Assembly: GCA_035652435.1 (NCBI GenBank)
Contig: DASRDU010000032.1
Coordinates: 35,844-99,843 of the forward strand
Length of the DNA stretch: 64,000 bases
Direction of reading: 5' to 3'
Origin: DASRDU01 sp035652435
GTDB lineage: Bacteria; Acidobacteriota; Blastocatellia; RBC074
The translations under genes were made by a program, and so were the position numbers. This document shows positions 1-8,855 of this stretch, in pieces. The notes below the pieces were generated by a model. That model did no database searches, was not told the origin of the DNA, and saw nothing but the letters and a program-made list of their open reading frames with translations. Each line of letters starts with the position of its first letter. Within the stretch, counting starts at the first letter, position 1.

Positions 1-1244
1 TTCGGCTGCCCGGACTGTGAAGCGCTGATAAAGTCCTGCATGCTGAGTTGCAGGTTGCCGCGGTTGCTCGCGTAGGCCAGCGCGTCGTTGATCGTGATCA
101 GCCCCTGCCGCGTGTAGCGTTCGAGGACCTGATCGAACGACTGCATGCCTTCATGCTCGCCGTCTTTCATGGCGTCAATCAGCGACTTCCCTTCACGCTC
201 GCCCTTCTCGATGTAATCCTTCGTGCGCGCGGTGCTTTTCAGAATCTCCATCGCCGCGATGCGGCCGTTGCCGTCGGCGCGCGGCAGCAGGCGCTGCGAG
301 ATGATGAAGCGGAAACTCTGCGCGAGGCGCGTGCGGATCACGGCCTCTTCGTTCTTCGGGAAGACGCCGACGATGCGGTCCACGGTCTTGGCGGCGTCAA
401 TCGTGTGCAGCGTGGACATCACCAGGTGGCCGGTCTCGGCGGCCTCCATCGCCGTCTCGATGGTTTCGACGTCGCGCATTTCGCCGACGAGGATCACCTT
501 CGGCGCCTGGCGCAGGGCGGCGCGCAGCGCGAGCGCGAAGTTCGGCGTGTCGGCATGCAGTTCGCGCTGGTGGATCGTGCAGTTCTTGTGGCGGTGCAGG
601 AATTCAATCGGGTCCTCGATCGTGACGATGTGGTCGTAGCGCGTCTCATTGATCAGATCAATGACCGCCGCCAGGGTCGAGCTTTTGCCCGAACCAGTCG
701 GCCCCGTCACCAGCACGATGCCGTTCTTGAGTTCGCAGATCTGTTTGAGCTGCGGCGGCAGGTTCAGCTGCTCGAAGCCGGGGATGGTCATCGGGATGTT
801 GCGCATGACGATGGCCGTGGTGCCGCGCTGGCGGAAGACATTGACGCGGAAACGGCTGTGGCCGGGCACGGCGTAAGAGATGTCGGCCGAGCCCCGCTCC
901 TGCAGCGATTCAATCGCGATGCGGTTGCTCTTGATGATCACGCCGGCGATGGCCTCGGTGTGTTCGGGGGTGAGCATCTCCAGACCCGGGATGTTGACGC
1001 CGCGCAGTTTGTTGTTGAGTTCGATCTGCGGCGGCTTGCCGGGCGAAAAGATCAGATCGCTGACCTTGTCGGAAACCGAGAGCATGGCTTTCAGGACGCG
1101 ATTGAAGCTCTCAGTCGCGGGATCAGGCGCCGGCTGTGCGGTAGCCTTGAGAGAGTTTCCATCCGTCATCCGCGCCTGTTGGGTGACGGTCAGTTGGCCG
1201 GTAGTGGGGCCCTGCACGGGCTTCTGCCCAGCGTTGTCGCTCAC
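1..1244 (-). CDS. pilT: PilT-type twitching ATPase (3' end cut by window)
   Basis: This is a type IV pilus retraction ATPase, a cytoplasmic hexamer that powers pilus disassembly and twitching. The minus-strand reading frame is open from a GTG at 1244 to the window edge, giving 414 codons with no stop. A good ribosome site (AAGGAG) lies just upstream of the GTG. The Walker A motif GPTGSGKSS lies near residue 183, the Walker B/Asp box LVGEMRD near 251 and the His box TGHLVMSTLHT near 270. The first ~45 residues are a polar extension beyond the usual PilT start, with a possible internal ATG at about codon 26. The neighbour is a PilZ gene transcribed divergently, which fits a pilus/c-di-GMP context. 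The protein could also be a PilU-like paralogue. Confidence 0.92.
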   Translation of the reverse strand, partial: MSDNAGQKPVQGPTTGQLTVTQQARMTDGNSLKATAQPAPDPATESFNRVLKAMLSVSDKVSDLIFSPGKPPQIELNNKLRGVNIPGLEMLTPEHTEAIAGVIIKSNRIAIESLQERGSADISYAVPGHSRFRVNVFRQRGTTAIVMRNIPMTIPGFEQLNLPPQLKQICELKNGIVLVTGPTGSGKSSTLAAVIDLINETRYDHIVTIEDPIEFLHRHKNCTIHQRELHADTPNFALALRAALRQAPKVILVGEMRDVETIETAMEAAETGHLVMSTLHTIDAAKTVDRIVGVFPKNEEAVIRTRLAQSFRFIISQRLLPRADGNGRIAAMEILKSTARTKDYIEKGEREGKSLIDAMKDGEHEGMQSFDQVLERYTRQGLITINDALAYASNRGNLQLSMQDFISASQSGQP

Positions 1245-1605
1245 GATCAAACTCCTTACGGGCTGTTGACGAGGGAACTGACTTTTTCCGTCGGGCGGCG
1301 GAAACAGCGGGAAGGCCGCAAAGCCGCGCTATCATAGCCAGCAGGCACTGCATGGTCAACAAGGAACTTTTCCCCGGGCCCCCGGGTTCCTCGTTTCAAT
1401 TGCGGAAGTGATCGGGCCAGCTGCTCTGACAAATTCGGAAGCGAGGAACCCGGAACTTTTTTCTTTCGGCCGGCGCGACCCGTGCTAAGATGCCGCGCAC
1501 TCGGCCCCCGCGTAATGACTTTGCTGAACAACCCCGGGTGACCGCAATGGTCACGCGACTCTCACGTTATCGAGTTGTTTCGGCCCTGCCAGGAAAGAAG
1601 TTGTT
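1245..1605. other. Divergent intergenic region with inverted repeat
   Basis: This stretch lies between the divergent pilT and PilZ genes and must hold both promoters, but no confident sigma-70 boxes were picked out. It contains an imperfect inverted repeat: CCGGGTTCCTCGTTTC at 1382-1397 matches the reverse complement of 1438-1453 at 15 of 16 positions. Each arm is next to a copy of GGAACTTTT. It could form a long-loop hairpin. No coding frame is credible here. Confidence 0.5.
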
Positions 1606-1974
1606 ATGTCGTATCCCGATCATGATCGCCGCCGCGCCGTCCGACACAAATGGCTGCTCGATCTTTATTTCGACGGCTCCGAAGGGGTGGGCATCGCGCA
1701 GACCCGCGACGTGAGCCTCTGCGGGCTCTATCTCAGCACGCGGACGGTGATCCCGAAAGGCGCGCGACTCAAGCTCCGGCTGCCGATCAATCCCGAGGCC
1801 GGGCAATATCTGGTCTTCGACGCGGAGGTGGCTTACAGCCAGCCGGGCGTGGGCGTGGCGGTCGAATTCATCGGGGTGGATGCGGAAAGTTCGCGCCGGC
1901 TGGAAGAGTTCCTCACCGAAAATCGCAAGGCCTTTGCCGCCGCCGGCGGCCTGATCAGTGAGGACGAAGAATAA
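1606..1974 (+). CDS. PilZ domain protein, putative c-di-GMP receptor
   Basis: This is a stand-alone PilZ domain of 122 residues. The c-di-GMP binding signature is visible: RRRAVR at residues 8-13 (the RxxxR arginine motif) and DVSLCG near residue 35 (the [D/N]xSxxG motif). The rest is the expected beta-barrel with a charged C-terminal helix. The ATG at 1606 follows AGGAAAG at a good distance. It is divergent from pilT, so a role in c-di-GMP control of pili or motility is plausible. That role is inference from context, because the domain alone does not name a target. Confidence 0.88.
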   Translation: MSYPDHDRRRAVRHKWLLDLYFDGSEGVGIAQTRDVSLCGLYLSTRTVIPKGARLKLRLPINPEAGQYLVFDAEVAYSQPGVGVAVEFIGVDAESSRRLEEFLTENRKAFAAAGGLISEDEE

Positions 1975-1990
1975 CCCGGCACTTCATCTT

Positions 1991-2296
1991 TTACTGCTCG
2001 CCCTTCAATTTCTCCCTGAATACTTTCTCTGCTTCTTGAGCGCTGACTCCGCTGACGCGCACGCTTTTGTTTCTGGAAGTCGCGCCGGAGATGATGGCGA
2101 CCTGCTGACGTGCGACGCCAAAGAGTCTGGCGAGAAAGCGGATCAGTTCTTCATTCGCCTCGCCCTCGACCGGCGGCGCGGCGAGGCGGATTTTCACCGC
2201 CCCGTCCAGTTCACCCGCAATTTCAGTGCGTGACGCTCGTGGCTGGACGCGCACTGCAAAGCTGACTGAGTTTTCTTTTGCGGAGATGACGATCAC
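1991..2296 (-). CDS. yggU: DUF167 / YggU family protein
   Basis: This small 101-residue protein has the DUF167 hallmark blocks VQPRASR, KIRLAAPPVEGEAN and GATSRNKSVRV. The family is widespread and folds as a compact alpha/beta domain, but its biochemical role is unknown. It is the last gene of the run yggS-yggT-yggU, only 6 bases after yggT, so it is almost certainly cotranscribed. Its stop is 16 bases from the stop of the convergent PilZ gene, leaving no room for a separate terminator. Confidence 0.88.
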   Translation of the reverse strand: MIVISAKENSVSFAVRVQPRASRTEIAGELDGAVKIRLAAPPVEGEANEELIRFLARLFGVARQQVAIISGATSRNKSVRVSGVSAQEAEKVFREKLKGEQ

Positions 2297-2302
2297 ACCG
2301 AA

Positions 2303-2947
2303 TTACAACTGGAAGACACGCTCGATTGCTACGGCAACCAGCTGAAGCGCAATACCGAGCAACAGGAAGGAGAGGCCGGCCAGAGCGCCGCCGAACTCAA
2401 ACACCCGTAACAGCGGCCTGATCCTTTCCATTGACCAGTAAGCCATCTTCCCGAACCAGCCGAAGATCCAGTTAATAAAGATAATCGTCATCAGCGTGAG
2501 GAGGTAAAACACGATCCCCAGCAGGACGATTCCGGTCAGGATCCAGAGACCGGTGCCGAGACTTCCTGAGCCGAAAGCATAAAGCGCCGATCCCAGACCA
2601 TTCAGCAGGGTTGTCAGATAATCAATGATAATCGACACGAGGTAACAGAAGATGGCTGTGGCGATCAGCACCATCAGAATGGCCGGATCAAAGCCAAGGG
2701 AACGTTTAAGTGGGAAGTAAAACGGGGAGTTCTTCATCTTGAAGATCATCTCATTCCCCGGCCTGCGAGCGTGGTAAGCGAACCGCCCGAACGGGCTCAG
2801 CTTCAGGGCGTCAACAAGCCAGCGCAACACGAGCAGCGCGACGATTGCCACAACGATGGTTGTGTAGACATATCTGGCCAGCAGTTTGATTACCAGGGCT
2901 GCCGCTGCCAGAAACTGACCTGCCTGTGTCAGAAGAGATGATTCCAT
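2303..2947 (-). CDS. yggT: YggT family membrane protein
   Basis: This 214-residue integral membrane protein has four to five hydrophobic helices: near residues 12-48, 88-112, 130-165 and 180-210. It is longer than a one-repeat YggT and looks like the two-block form, with an LSPFGRF segment between the blocks. YggT proteins recur between yggS and yggU and have been linked to osmotic or ion stress and cell division in other bacteria. That role is family knowledge, not visible here. It starts 11 bases after the yggS stop, which supports an operon. Confidence 0.78.
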   Translation of the reverse strand: MESSLLTQAGQFLAAAALVIKLLARYVYTTIVVAIVALLVLRWLVDALKLSPFGRFAYHARRPGNEMIFKMKNSPFYFPLKRSLGFDPAILMVLIATAIFCYLVSIIIDYLTTLLNGLGSALYAFGSGSLGTGLWILTGIVLLGIVFYLLTLMTIIFINWIFGWFGKMAYWSMERIRPLLRVFEFGGALAGLSFLLLGIALQLVAVAIERVFQL

Positions 2948-2958
2948 ACTCTCGGGGA

Positions 2959-3672
2959 TTATGATCGCGCGCCGAAAATCGCCGTGCCGATTCTGACCAC
3001 GGTCGCGCCTTCCTCAATCGCGACCTCGAAGTCGTGGCTCATGCCCATCGAAAGGTCGCGGAATTGTTCACTGACGATGCCTGCGTGCTGTGCCTCGTCG
3101 CGCAGCTCGCGGAGGCGGCGGAAGAACGGCCTGACCTCTTCCGGGTCGTCGAGGAAGGGCGGCACTGTCATCAGCCCTCTCGGTTCAAGATGCCCGAGAG
3201 CGCTCAGGCGCTCGCACAGCGGCAGAACCTCGGTCGCCTCCAACCCCGACTTCGATTGTTCATCGCCGATGTTGACCTGGATGAAAACGGACAACCGTTT
3301 GTCCAGCTCTTGAGCCACACGATTGAGCCGGGCCGCCAGATCGAAACTGTCCACCGATTGAATGACGTCGAAAAGTTCCACCGCGCGCCGGGCCTTGTTC
3401 GATTGCAGGTGCCCGATCAGATGCCACGAGGCGTGAAACTGATCCGTGACATCCCTTAGTTCCGCAATCTTATCGGCCGCCTCCTGCACGCGATTTTCAC
3501 CGAGTACCCTGACCCCGGCTTCGATTGCGGCGCGGATGCGCCCGGGCGCGACGGTTTTGCTGACCGCGACCAGCGTGACTTCATCGGGTGAACGCCCGGC
3601 GCGCGCGCAGGCGGCGGCAATTCGCCCGTTGATTTGCCCGAGCGATTCCGCCGCCTTATTTGTGCTTGTCAT
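2959..3672 (-). CDS. yggS: YggS-type PLP homeostasis protein
   Basis: This is a PLP-binding, alanine-racemase-fold protein of the YggS/PROSC family, which buffers cellular pyridoxal phosphate. The 237-residue length is normal. The PLP lysine lies in LVAVSKT (residues 33-39). The family blocks LGENRVQE, WHLIGHLQSNK, SVDS, QVNIGDEQSKSG, GLMTVPP and MGMSHDFEVAIEEGATVVRIGTAIFG are all present. The start overlaps the end of the upstream VWFA-protein gene by 17 bases, so the two are probably translationally coupled. Confidence 0.95.
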   Translation of the reverse strand: MTSTNKAAESLGQINGRIAAACARAGRSPDEVTLVAVSKTVAPGRIRAAIEAGVRVLGENRVQEAADKIAELRDVTDQFHASWHLIGHLQSNKARRAVELFDVIQSVDSFDLAARLNRVAQELDKRLSVFIQVNIGDEQSKSGLEATEVLPLCERLSALGHLEPRGLMTVPPFLDDPEEVRPFFRRLRELRDEAQHAGIVSEQFRDLSMGMSHDFEVAIEEGATVVRIGTAIFGARS

Positions 3673-4900
3673 TATCCTTTGGTTCGACGTAACTCTGGCG
3701 GTGCTGGATGACGATCAGCTTCGGATCAATCTGGTCGCCGAGGTTCGCCTTGAGGACGATCTTGCGCCGCTTGCCCTCGCGGCGCGTGTTGGTCGGCGTG
3801 TAGCCGATGCTGTACTGGTTCCGCATCATCGCGGCGATGGATTGCAGGGTCGTGGGGATCTCGCCGGGGAAGGTGACCGGGAAGTATTTGCCGCCGGTCG
3901 AATCGGCGAAAGTCTTGAGCGTGTTCTGCGCCTGCAGGAACGTCATGCGGTCGGGCATGCCGGGCATCGTCCGCCCCGGGTCCATGTACTGGTCATACTT
4001 CTTGAGGAAGAGGTTGCCGGTGCCGATGATGTAGAGCGGGACGCCGGAATTCTCGACGATCTTGCGTGCCTCGTCGAAGTTGATCTTGCTGAAGGTGTCG
4101 AGGCCGGAGCAGATCAGCAGGACGCCCGTGCGCGCGTTGACTTCATAGAGCCCGGCGTACTCCATCTGCCCGTTCTTGTCCGCGCCCTTGCCGTCTTCCA
4201 GTACCACGGCGTCGCCCTTGCCGCCGCGCAGCACAAATTTCAGCGCGTCAAACAGGTTGCTCTCGCTGAAGGCCGGGTTGTTGCGAATCAGCAGCTGCAT
4301 GGCCTGCATCAGCTTGTTCTTGTCGTCGGTGAAATCAACGATCGGGGTCGGGCGGATGTCGTAAGCGACGAGCGAGACGAAGTCCTTCGGCTTGACGAAG
4401 CCGCGGATGAATTCATAAGCCGGGCGCAGCACTTCGACGCGGCCGGGCTCGAAGTAACCGGTACTGGCCGAGCCGAGATAATCCACCCACTTGCTGTATT
4501 CAAGCACCATCGCCAGCGTCAGCGGGGCTTCGGGCGTCGCGAAGTTTTCGATCTCCTGTTTGATCCCGTCCTCGTAGATCTCGAAGTTCTCCTTCTTCAG
4601 CCCCTGCAGGATCGCGCCCGTCTTCTTGTTATAGACGACGGCCTCGACGTTGACGATCTCGGTCCCGATCTTGATCTGGCCGGGGTCAATGGACTTGTCA
4701 ACCTGCTTTTCAAGTTCCTTGTCCTGGCGCTTTCGCTCCTGCTCCGGGTCGCCGCTCGCGTTCGGATTCTTCTTCTGATTGCCCTCAGAAGACCTGCGCC
4801 CGGCCTGGGCATACGCCTGATTATTGATCAGGCTGCCGAAGCTCGTTGCGGCAAGGATCAGTATCAGTGTCTGGATGACGGCTCTGGTCAGTCGGTTCAT
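3656..4900 (-). CDS. Secreted VWFA-related protein (acidobacterial type)
   Basis: This 414-residue protein begins with a signal peptide (hydrophobic stretch ~8-30, ending AYAQA). A charged linker follows, then a von Willebrand factor A-like domain. The sequence IVNVEAVVYNKKTGAILQGLKKENFEIYEDG is the conserved N-terminal block of the VWFA-related family that is greatly expanded in Acidobacteria. The later DxSxS metal site is degenerate (VLEYSKW), so metal-dependent adhesion is doubtful. The ATG is preceded by GAGGTAATACC. It heads the yggS-yggT-yggU run and overlaps yggS. Its function is unknown beyond a likely periplasmic or surface protein-interaction role. Confidence 0.85.
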   Translation of the reverse strand: MNRLTRAVIQTLILILAATSFGSLINNQAYAQAGRRSSEGNQKKNPNASGDPEQERKRQDKELEKQVDKSIDPGQIKIGTEIVNVEAVVYNKKTGAILQGLKKENFEIYEDGIKQEIENFATPEAPLTLAMVLEYSKWVDYLGSASTGYFEPGRVEVLRPAYEFIRGFVKPKDFVSLVAYDIRPTPIVDFTDDKNKLMQAMQLLIRNNPAFSESNLFDALKFVLRGGKGDAVVLEDGKGADKNGQMEYAGLYEVNARTGVLLICSGLDTFSKINFDEARKIVENSGVPLYIIGTGNLFLKKYDQYMDPGRTMPGMPDRMTFLQAQNTLKTFADSTGGKYFPVTFPGEIPTTLQSIAAMMRNQYSIGYTPTNTRREGKRRKIVLKANLGDQIDPKLIVIQHRQSYVEPKDNDKHK

Positions 4901-5310
4901 GGTATTACCTCACTAGTGATTGCTGAACGCTTCGGAAGAATTTCTGACAGCGGCGACGATTTGCTGGTGAATCAACCGCGATTGAGTCTATCAAATGGCA
5001 GGTGTGATTCAAAGCAAGCTGCCCGGGAATTGCGCGCTCACCCGTCGCCAAATGTCAGCGGCAAATTATCTTATGGTATTTCAGCAGTTACCCCGGGCCC
5101 TCCCGATTGAGGGTTGCAATTGGCAAAAAGAGTGTGGTACGGTGCGCCGTCGTTATGCGCTATCCACTAATGTTCGCAGTGGTCGCGAACAACCAGAACA
5201 TTCAATAAAGAGCAAAAACATACTTTAATTTTAGAATCCTGCCCCACTAAGGATTTGGGTTCAAGACAGTGTGGTGTTCTTTCCAAGGCAGAGGAAGGAG
5301 GGCTGTTATA
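4901..5310. other. Divergent intergenic region, mostly featureless
   Basis: These 410 bases separate the VWFA gene and the M23 peptidase gene. A weak sigma-70-like pair (TTGCAA near 5115 and TACGGT near 5139) could serve the peptidase. The stretch near 5205-5240 is unusually AT-rich for this genome. No tRNA, repeat or credible small gene was seen. Confidence 0.35.
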
Positions 5311-6177
5311 GTGAATCAGGATAAACGATTTTACACTTTCATTTTCGCGCCTAACGCCAACGCTCAGTTCCGCCGGTTCAATCTTCATTACAACGTAATT
5401 TATTCAATTCTCGGACTCGCATTCATTGGACTGATGACCGTTGGCTGGGCCGTCTGGCGCGCGGCAGATTACACAATTCTCGCCGCGAAGTATCATAGCG
5501 AAAAAGCCAGGAACAGGCAGCTCGTCGAAGAGAACCTCGAAGCGAAACAGAACGAGGATCGGCGCGCCAGTCGTCTGGCCATGATTGAAACGACCGCGCG
5601 CAAACAGGCTGAGGTTCTGGGCATCAGCCACTCGGCGGATGTCAGTAAAAACATCGGCACCGGCGGCCCAGGCAATGCCGACATGAAGAGCCTCGATCAG
5701 GCGACTTCGACGCTCGAACGTGAGCTGAGCCAGATCAAGGAGATCGTTGATTCGCGACAACTCAAGCTGGCCTCGACGCCCTCGAGCTGGCCGGTTCATG
5801 GTTACATCTCTGACGGCTTCGGGTCGCGCTCCAACCCCTTCGGCGGGGGCGGCTCTGAAATGCACCCGGGCGTGGATATCGCCACCACCTTTGGCACGTC
5901 CATCGAAGCGACGGCTGACGGCGTCGTGCTGTTTGCCGGTGCGCAGGGCGGTTACGGCAACTGCGTCGTGGTTGATCATGGCTACGGCGTCACGACCCGT
6001 TACGGTCATATGTCGCGCATTGACGTCGCCGTCGGCGAGCGCGTCCATCGCGGCAAGCAACTCGGCGCCGTCGGCAGCACCGGTCGCTCGACCGGCCCGC
6101 ACTGCCATTACGAAGTCCGCCTGTATGATCGCCCGGTCAACCCGATGAATTATCTGCCACTCGGTCAGGAGCAGTAA
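5311..6177 (+). CDS. M23 family (LytM-type) metallopeptidase
   Basis: This is a membrane-anchored murein peptidase of 288 residues. A single transmembrane helix at ~28-48 is followed by a coiled-coil stalk (~55-150) and a C-terminal M23 domain. Zinc ligands are visible in HPGVD (His185, Asp189) and HCHYE (His264, His266). The catalytic domain therefore looks active rather than EnvC-like degenerate. A GTG at 5311 was chosen because AAGGAGG lies 10 bases upstream; an earlier in-frame GTG at 5269 has no ribosome site. A strong terminator follows, so the gene appears monocistronic. The likely role is cleavage of peptidoglycan cross-bridges during growth or division. Confidence 0.9.
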   Translation: MNQDKRFYTFIFAPNANAQFRRFNLHYNVIYSILGLAFIGLMTVGWAVWRAADYTILAAKYHSEKARNRQLVEENLEAKQNEDRRASRLAMIETTARKQAEVLGISHSADVSKNIGTGGPGNADMKSLDQATSTLERELSQIKEIVDSRQLKLASTPSSWPVHGYISDGFGSRSNPFGGGGSEMHPGVDIATTFGTSIEATADGVVLFAGAQGGYGNCVVVDHGYGVTTRYGHMSRIDVAVGERVHRGKQLGAVGSTGRSTGPHCHYEVRLYDRPVNPMNYLPLGQEQ

Positions 6178-6207
6178 AAGTTCCCTTTCCCCCGCGTCCG
6201 AATAAAC

Positions 6208-6243
6208 AAAGGCGGCCCGATTTCCGAGCCGCCTTTAGTTTTA
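6208..6243 (+). terminator. Intrinsic terminator after the M23 gene
   Basis: AAAGGCGGC (6208-6216) pairs perfectly with GCCGCCTTT (6228-6236) around an 11-base loop, and AGTTTTAG follows. It ends the peptidase transcript. Confidence 0.8.
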
Positions 6244-6347
6244 GTGCCGTGGAGCAGGGGGTTATCCTGTCGCTCGGATCTGTTTCAGCCTGCCTGTCAG
6301 GGTTCGGAGTTTCCTCTTCTGATCCACCTTTTCAACCCTGGCGTGTC

Positions 6348-7034
6348 CTAAGGATTCAGACGCAGCAGCGCCTGTAGATCCGAGCGGCCTTTCGTGGTGA
6401 GTCTGATGATTCGTGCGGACCGGTCGCGCACAATCCAGCTGCGTCGAAACATCGTGTCCAGCAGGGCCGCCCCGAGCGCCCCGGCGATGTGTGGCTGGCG
6501 TTCGCTCCAGTCCGGGCATTGCCGCGCGAAAGCCCGTCGTTGCCGCCGAAGCTCGCTGACCTCTATTCCCAGATTGATGAACCACTGCTCGCCTTTTGGT
6601 GTGACCAGGAAATCCCTGCCGGACGGGGCCAGCAGTTCATGCCCGAGCATAGCCCGGCAGATTTCGACGGCCACTTTGCCGGCCAGATGGTCATAACAGG
6701 TGCGGGCAAATTTCACGTCGGGCGTCTGACCCCGCGGAAGCCCTGCTATGACTTTTGCTGACGGGGCCAGGGCAGCCATTGCTTCAATTGCCAGGGCGAC
6801 CTCCGGCGTCGCGATGCGGTAGTATCTGTGTCTGCCCCGGTCTTCGACTTTCAGCATTTCAGCCGCCACAAGTTTGCTCAGGTGCGCGCTCGCGGACTGC
6901 GCCGAGACGTTGGCGTAAAACGCCAGTTCACCGGCCGGGCGCGCCTGCCCGTCCACCAGACTCCAGAGCATCACGGCCCGCGCCGGCTCACCGACCAGCG
7001 CCGCCACCGAAGCAATATCAGTCGTCACATCCAT
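6348..7034 (-). CDS. ArsR/SmtB-type winged-helix regulator
   Basis: This is a predicted transcriptional repressor. An N-terminal winged helix spans about residues 5-85 (LVGEPARAVMLWSLVDG, then the recognition region SAQSASAHLSKLVAAEML and RGRHRYYRI). A C-terminal ~140-residue domain is unlike the short metal sensors. No CxC metal site is present, so the ligand is unknown. I prefer the ATG at 7034: an inverted repeat at 7059-7091 would otherwise overlap the first codons from the alternative ATG at 7070. It is divergent from the P450 gene and probably controls it and itself. Confidence 0.8.
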   Translation of the reverse strand: MDVTTDIASVAALVGEPARAVMLWSLVDGQARPAGELAFYANVSAQSASAHLSKLVAAEMLKVEDRGRHRYYRIATPEVALAIEAMAALAPSAKVIAGLPRGQTPDVKFARTCYDHLAGKVAVEICRAMLGHELLAPSGRDFLVTPKGEQWFINLGIEVSELRRQRRAFARQCPDWSERQPHIAGALGAALLDTMFRRSWIVRDRSARIIRLTTKGRSDLQALLRLNP

Positions 7035-7058
7035 ACTTAAACTGTAAATGAAACATTT

Positions 7059-7091
7059 CTGTTTTTCCATCGCTATGATCGGGAAAAACAG
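7059..7091. promoter_or_regulatory. Inverted-repeat operator candidate
   Basis: CTGTTTTTCC (7059-7068) and GGAAAAACAG (7082-7091) are perfect 10-base inverted repeats separated by 13 bases. They lie between the divergent ArsR-type regulator and the P450 gene. Position and symmetry fit a binding site for the winged-helix dimer. Confidence 0.55.
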
Positions 7092-7195
7092 AAGGGCCGA
7101 TCCGGTGGGTGAAATAAAAACCGGATCAGCGTGATCTTCTCAAACTTTGAAGTCAGTCCGCGCACGGGGGCGGAGGCAAGGGAGATGCACACACT

Positions 7196-8368
7196 ATGCT
7201 CACACAAAATCCGATCACGGCTGTGACCGAGGCCGACCCATATCCATTTTATGCTGATCTCACAGCGCACAGGCCGTTTTATCGCGATGACGCACTGGGG
7301 CTCTGGGTCGCTTCAAGTGCCGGAGCTGTCACGGCGGTTTTGACGAGCGATCTTTGCCGGGTGCGACCGCTCGCGGAACCTGTCCCCCAGGCATTACTCG
7401 GGTCGCCGGCTGGCGACATCTTTCGCTCCCTCATTCGCATGAACGATGGAGAACGCCATGACTCGCTCAAGCGGGCCGCCTCTGCCGCATTCGAGTCAAT
7501 TGACATGGCCAGGGTTGCCGATTACAGCAGCAGGTGGGCGCGCTTCCTTTCGGCAGAGATCAGAGCGGATGCGGCCCGCCTCGCGCAGCATTTTGCCTTC
7601 CGACTGCCAGTCTATGTCGTGGCGAGCCTGCTGGGCGTCCCTGAAGACAAACTGCCTCAGACCGCACGGTGGGTGGGCGATTTTGCCCGTTGTTTCTCGC
7701 CGGTCAGCAGCCCTGACCAGATCGAGCGAGGCAAATCGGCGGCGGCCCATTTGCTCGACCTGTTCAGATCCATCTTTGCCACACGAGGGGGGCTGCCGGG
7801 TGCCCTTTCACAACAGGCCGGATGTCCAGTAGGTGAAAATGCCGACACAATCGTCGCCAACGCGATTGGCTTTCTGTCTCAGAATACGTATGAGGCGACT
7901 GCGGGACTGATCGGCAACACGCTGCTCGCGCTGGCCCGACAGAACGAGCTTCGCGAGCAGGTGGCCGCGAGTCCTGACCTGCTGCGAGATTTCATCAAAG
8001 AAATCCTGCGCTACGACCCGCCGATTCAGAACACCCGGCGCTTCCTCGCAGCGGATGGAGTCGTCGCCGGCGAGCGGCTCCGGCCAGGTGACGCGATTCT
8101 GGTCATCCTGGCAGCCACCAACCGCGACCCGGCGGTCAACCCGCATCCCGAGCGATTCGATATTTTTCGGCAGGACAGGCGCATCTTCACATTCGGCGTC
8201 GGCGCTCACGCCTGCCTGGGTGAAGCGCTCGCCGTAACCATCGCGAAGGCTGGTGTTGAGCAGCTGCTGATGTCAGGCATTGATTTAGAGCGGTTGCCGC
8301 AAAGACCGACTTACCGTCCGTCCGCGAACGCGCGCGTTCCTCTCTTCGCAAATGAAGAAGACGTCTGA
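7196..8368 (+). CDS. Cytochrome P450
   Basis: This is a soluble bacterial P450 of 390 residues. The ExxR motif is EILR near residue 267. The heme loop FTFGVGAHACLG near 331-342 supplies the axial cysteine. The I-helix reads FLSQNTYEATAG where family members usually have AGxE/DTT, so the conserved oxygen-activating Thr appears to be replaced by Ala, with Thr one place later. The ATG at 7196 follows AAGGGAG. The next gene is a small ABM-fold protein, and no ferredoxin or reductase is adjacent. The substrate cannot be inferred. Confidence 0.93.
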   Translation: MLTQNPITAVTEADPYPFYADLTAHRPFYRDDALGLWVASSAGAVTAVLTSDLCRVRPLAEPVPQALLGSPAGDIFRSLIRMNDGERHDSLKRAASAAFESIDMARVADYSSRWARFLSAEIRADAARLAQHFAFRLPVYVVASLLGVPEDKLPQTARWVGDFARCFSPVSSPDQIERGKSAAAHLLDLFRSIFATRGGLPGALSQQAGCPVGENADTIVANAIGFLSQNTYEATAGLIGNTLLALARQNELREQVAASPDLLRDFIKEILRYDPPIQNTRRFLAADGVVAGERLRPGDAILVILAATNRDPAVNPHPERFDIFRQDRRIFTFGVGAHACLGEALAVTIAKAGVEQLLMSGIDLERLPQRPTYRPSANARVPLFANEEDV

Positions 8369-8414
8369 CAGGCTGTTCACAAAAATAATCGGCATAACTA
8401 AGGAGTCCGAAGCC

Positions 8415-8774
8415 ATGATCGCAGTGATATTTGAAGTCTGGCCCAGGGCTGAACACAAGCAGGCGTATCTCGACACCGCCGCGAGTCTGCGGCCACTGCT
8501 CGACGAAATTGACGGGTTCATTTCCATCGAGCGTTTCGAGAGCTTCAGCGAGCCGGGGAAGATCCTTTCGCTCTCGTTCTGGCGCGATGAAGCGGCAGTT
8601 GCCGTCTGGCGACAGCAGGAATCGCATCGCGCGGCGCAGGCCAGAGGCCGGGCGGAGATATTTGCAGACTACCACCTCCGGATCGCGGGTGTGATCAGGG
8701 ATTATGGCATGTTCAATCGCGAGCAGGCGCCACCCGACAGCCGCGAGTTTCATGATTTGTCGCAGGAAATTTGA
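8415..8774 (+). CDS. Antibiotic biosynthesis monooxygenase (ABM) family protein
   Basis: This 119-residue dimeric ferredoxin-like-fold protein resembles YgiN/ABM-type small monooxygenases and heme-degrading relatives. Visible blocks are MIAVIFEVWPRAEHKQAYLDTAASL, IDGFISIERFES and ILSLSFWRDEAAVAVWRQQESHRAAQ. The ATG at 8415 was chosen because AAGGAG lies 10 bases upstream. It begins 46 bases after the P450 stop and probably shares its transcript. A joint role in oxidative modification of a small molecule is inference. Confidence 0.82.
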   Translation: MIAVIFEVWPRAEHKQAYLDTAASLRPLLDEIDGFISIERFESFSEPGKILSLSFWRDEAAVAVWRQQESHRAAQARGRAEIFADYHLRIAGVIRDYGMFNREQAPPDSREFHDLSQEI

Positions 8775-8855
8775 GAAGTGGTTGCCAGCTTTGCCGCGAG
8801 GTGCGGGTCTTTCCGGAGGCGCGTGATGCGGCGCCGGCTGCGAAATCCAGATCGG

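Noticed and set aside
3446..5110. Long plus-strand frame opposite the VWFA gene
   Set aside because: It is the antisense shadow of yggS/VWFA codons in GC-rich DNA. It has no family similarity and the minus-strand genes are clear.
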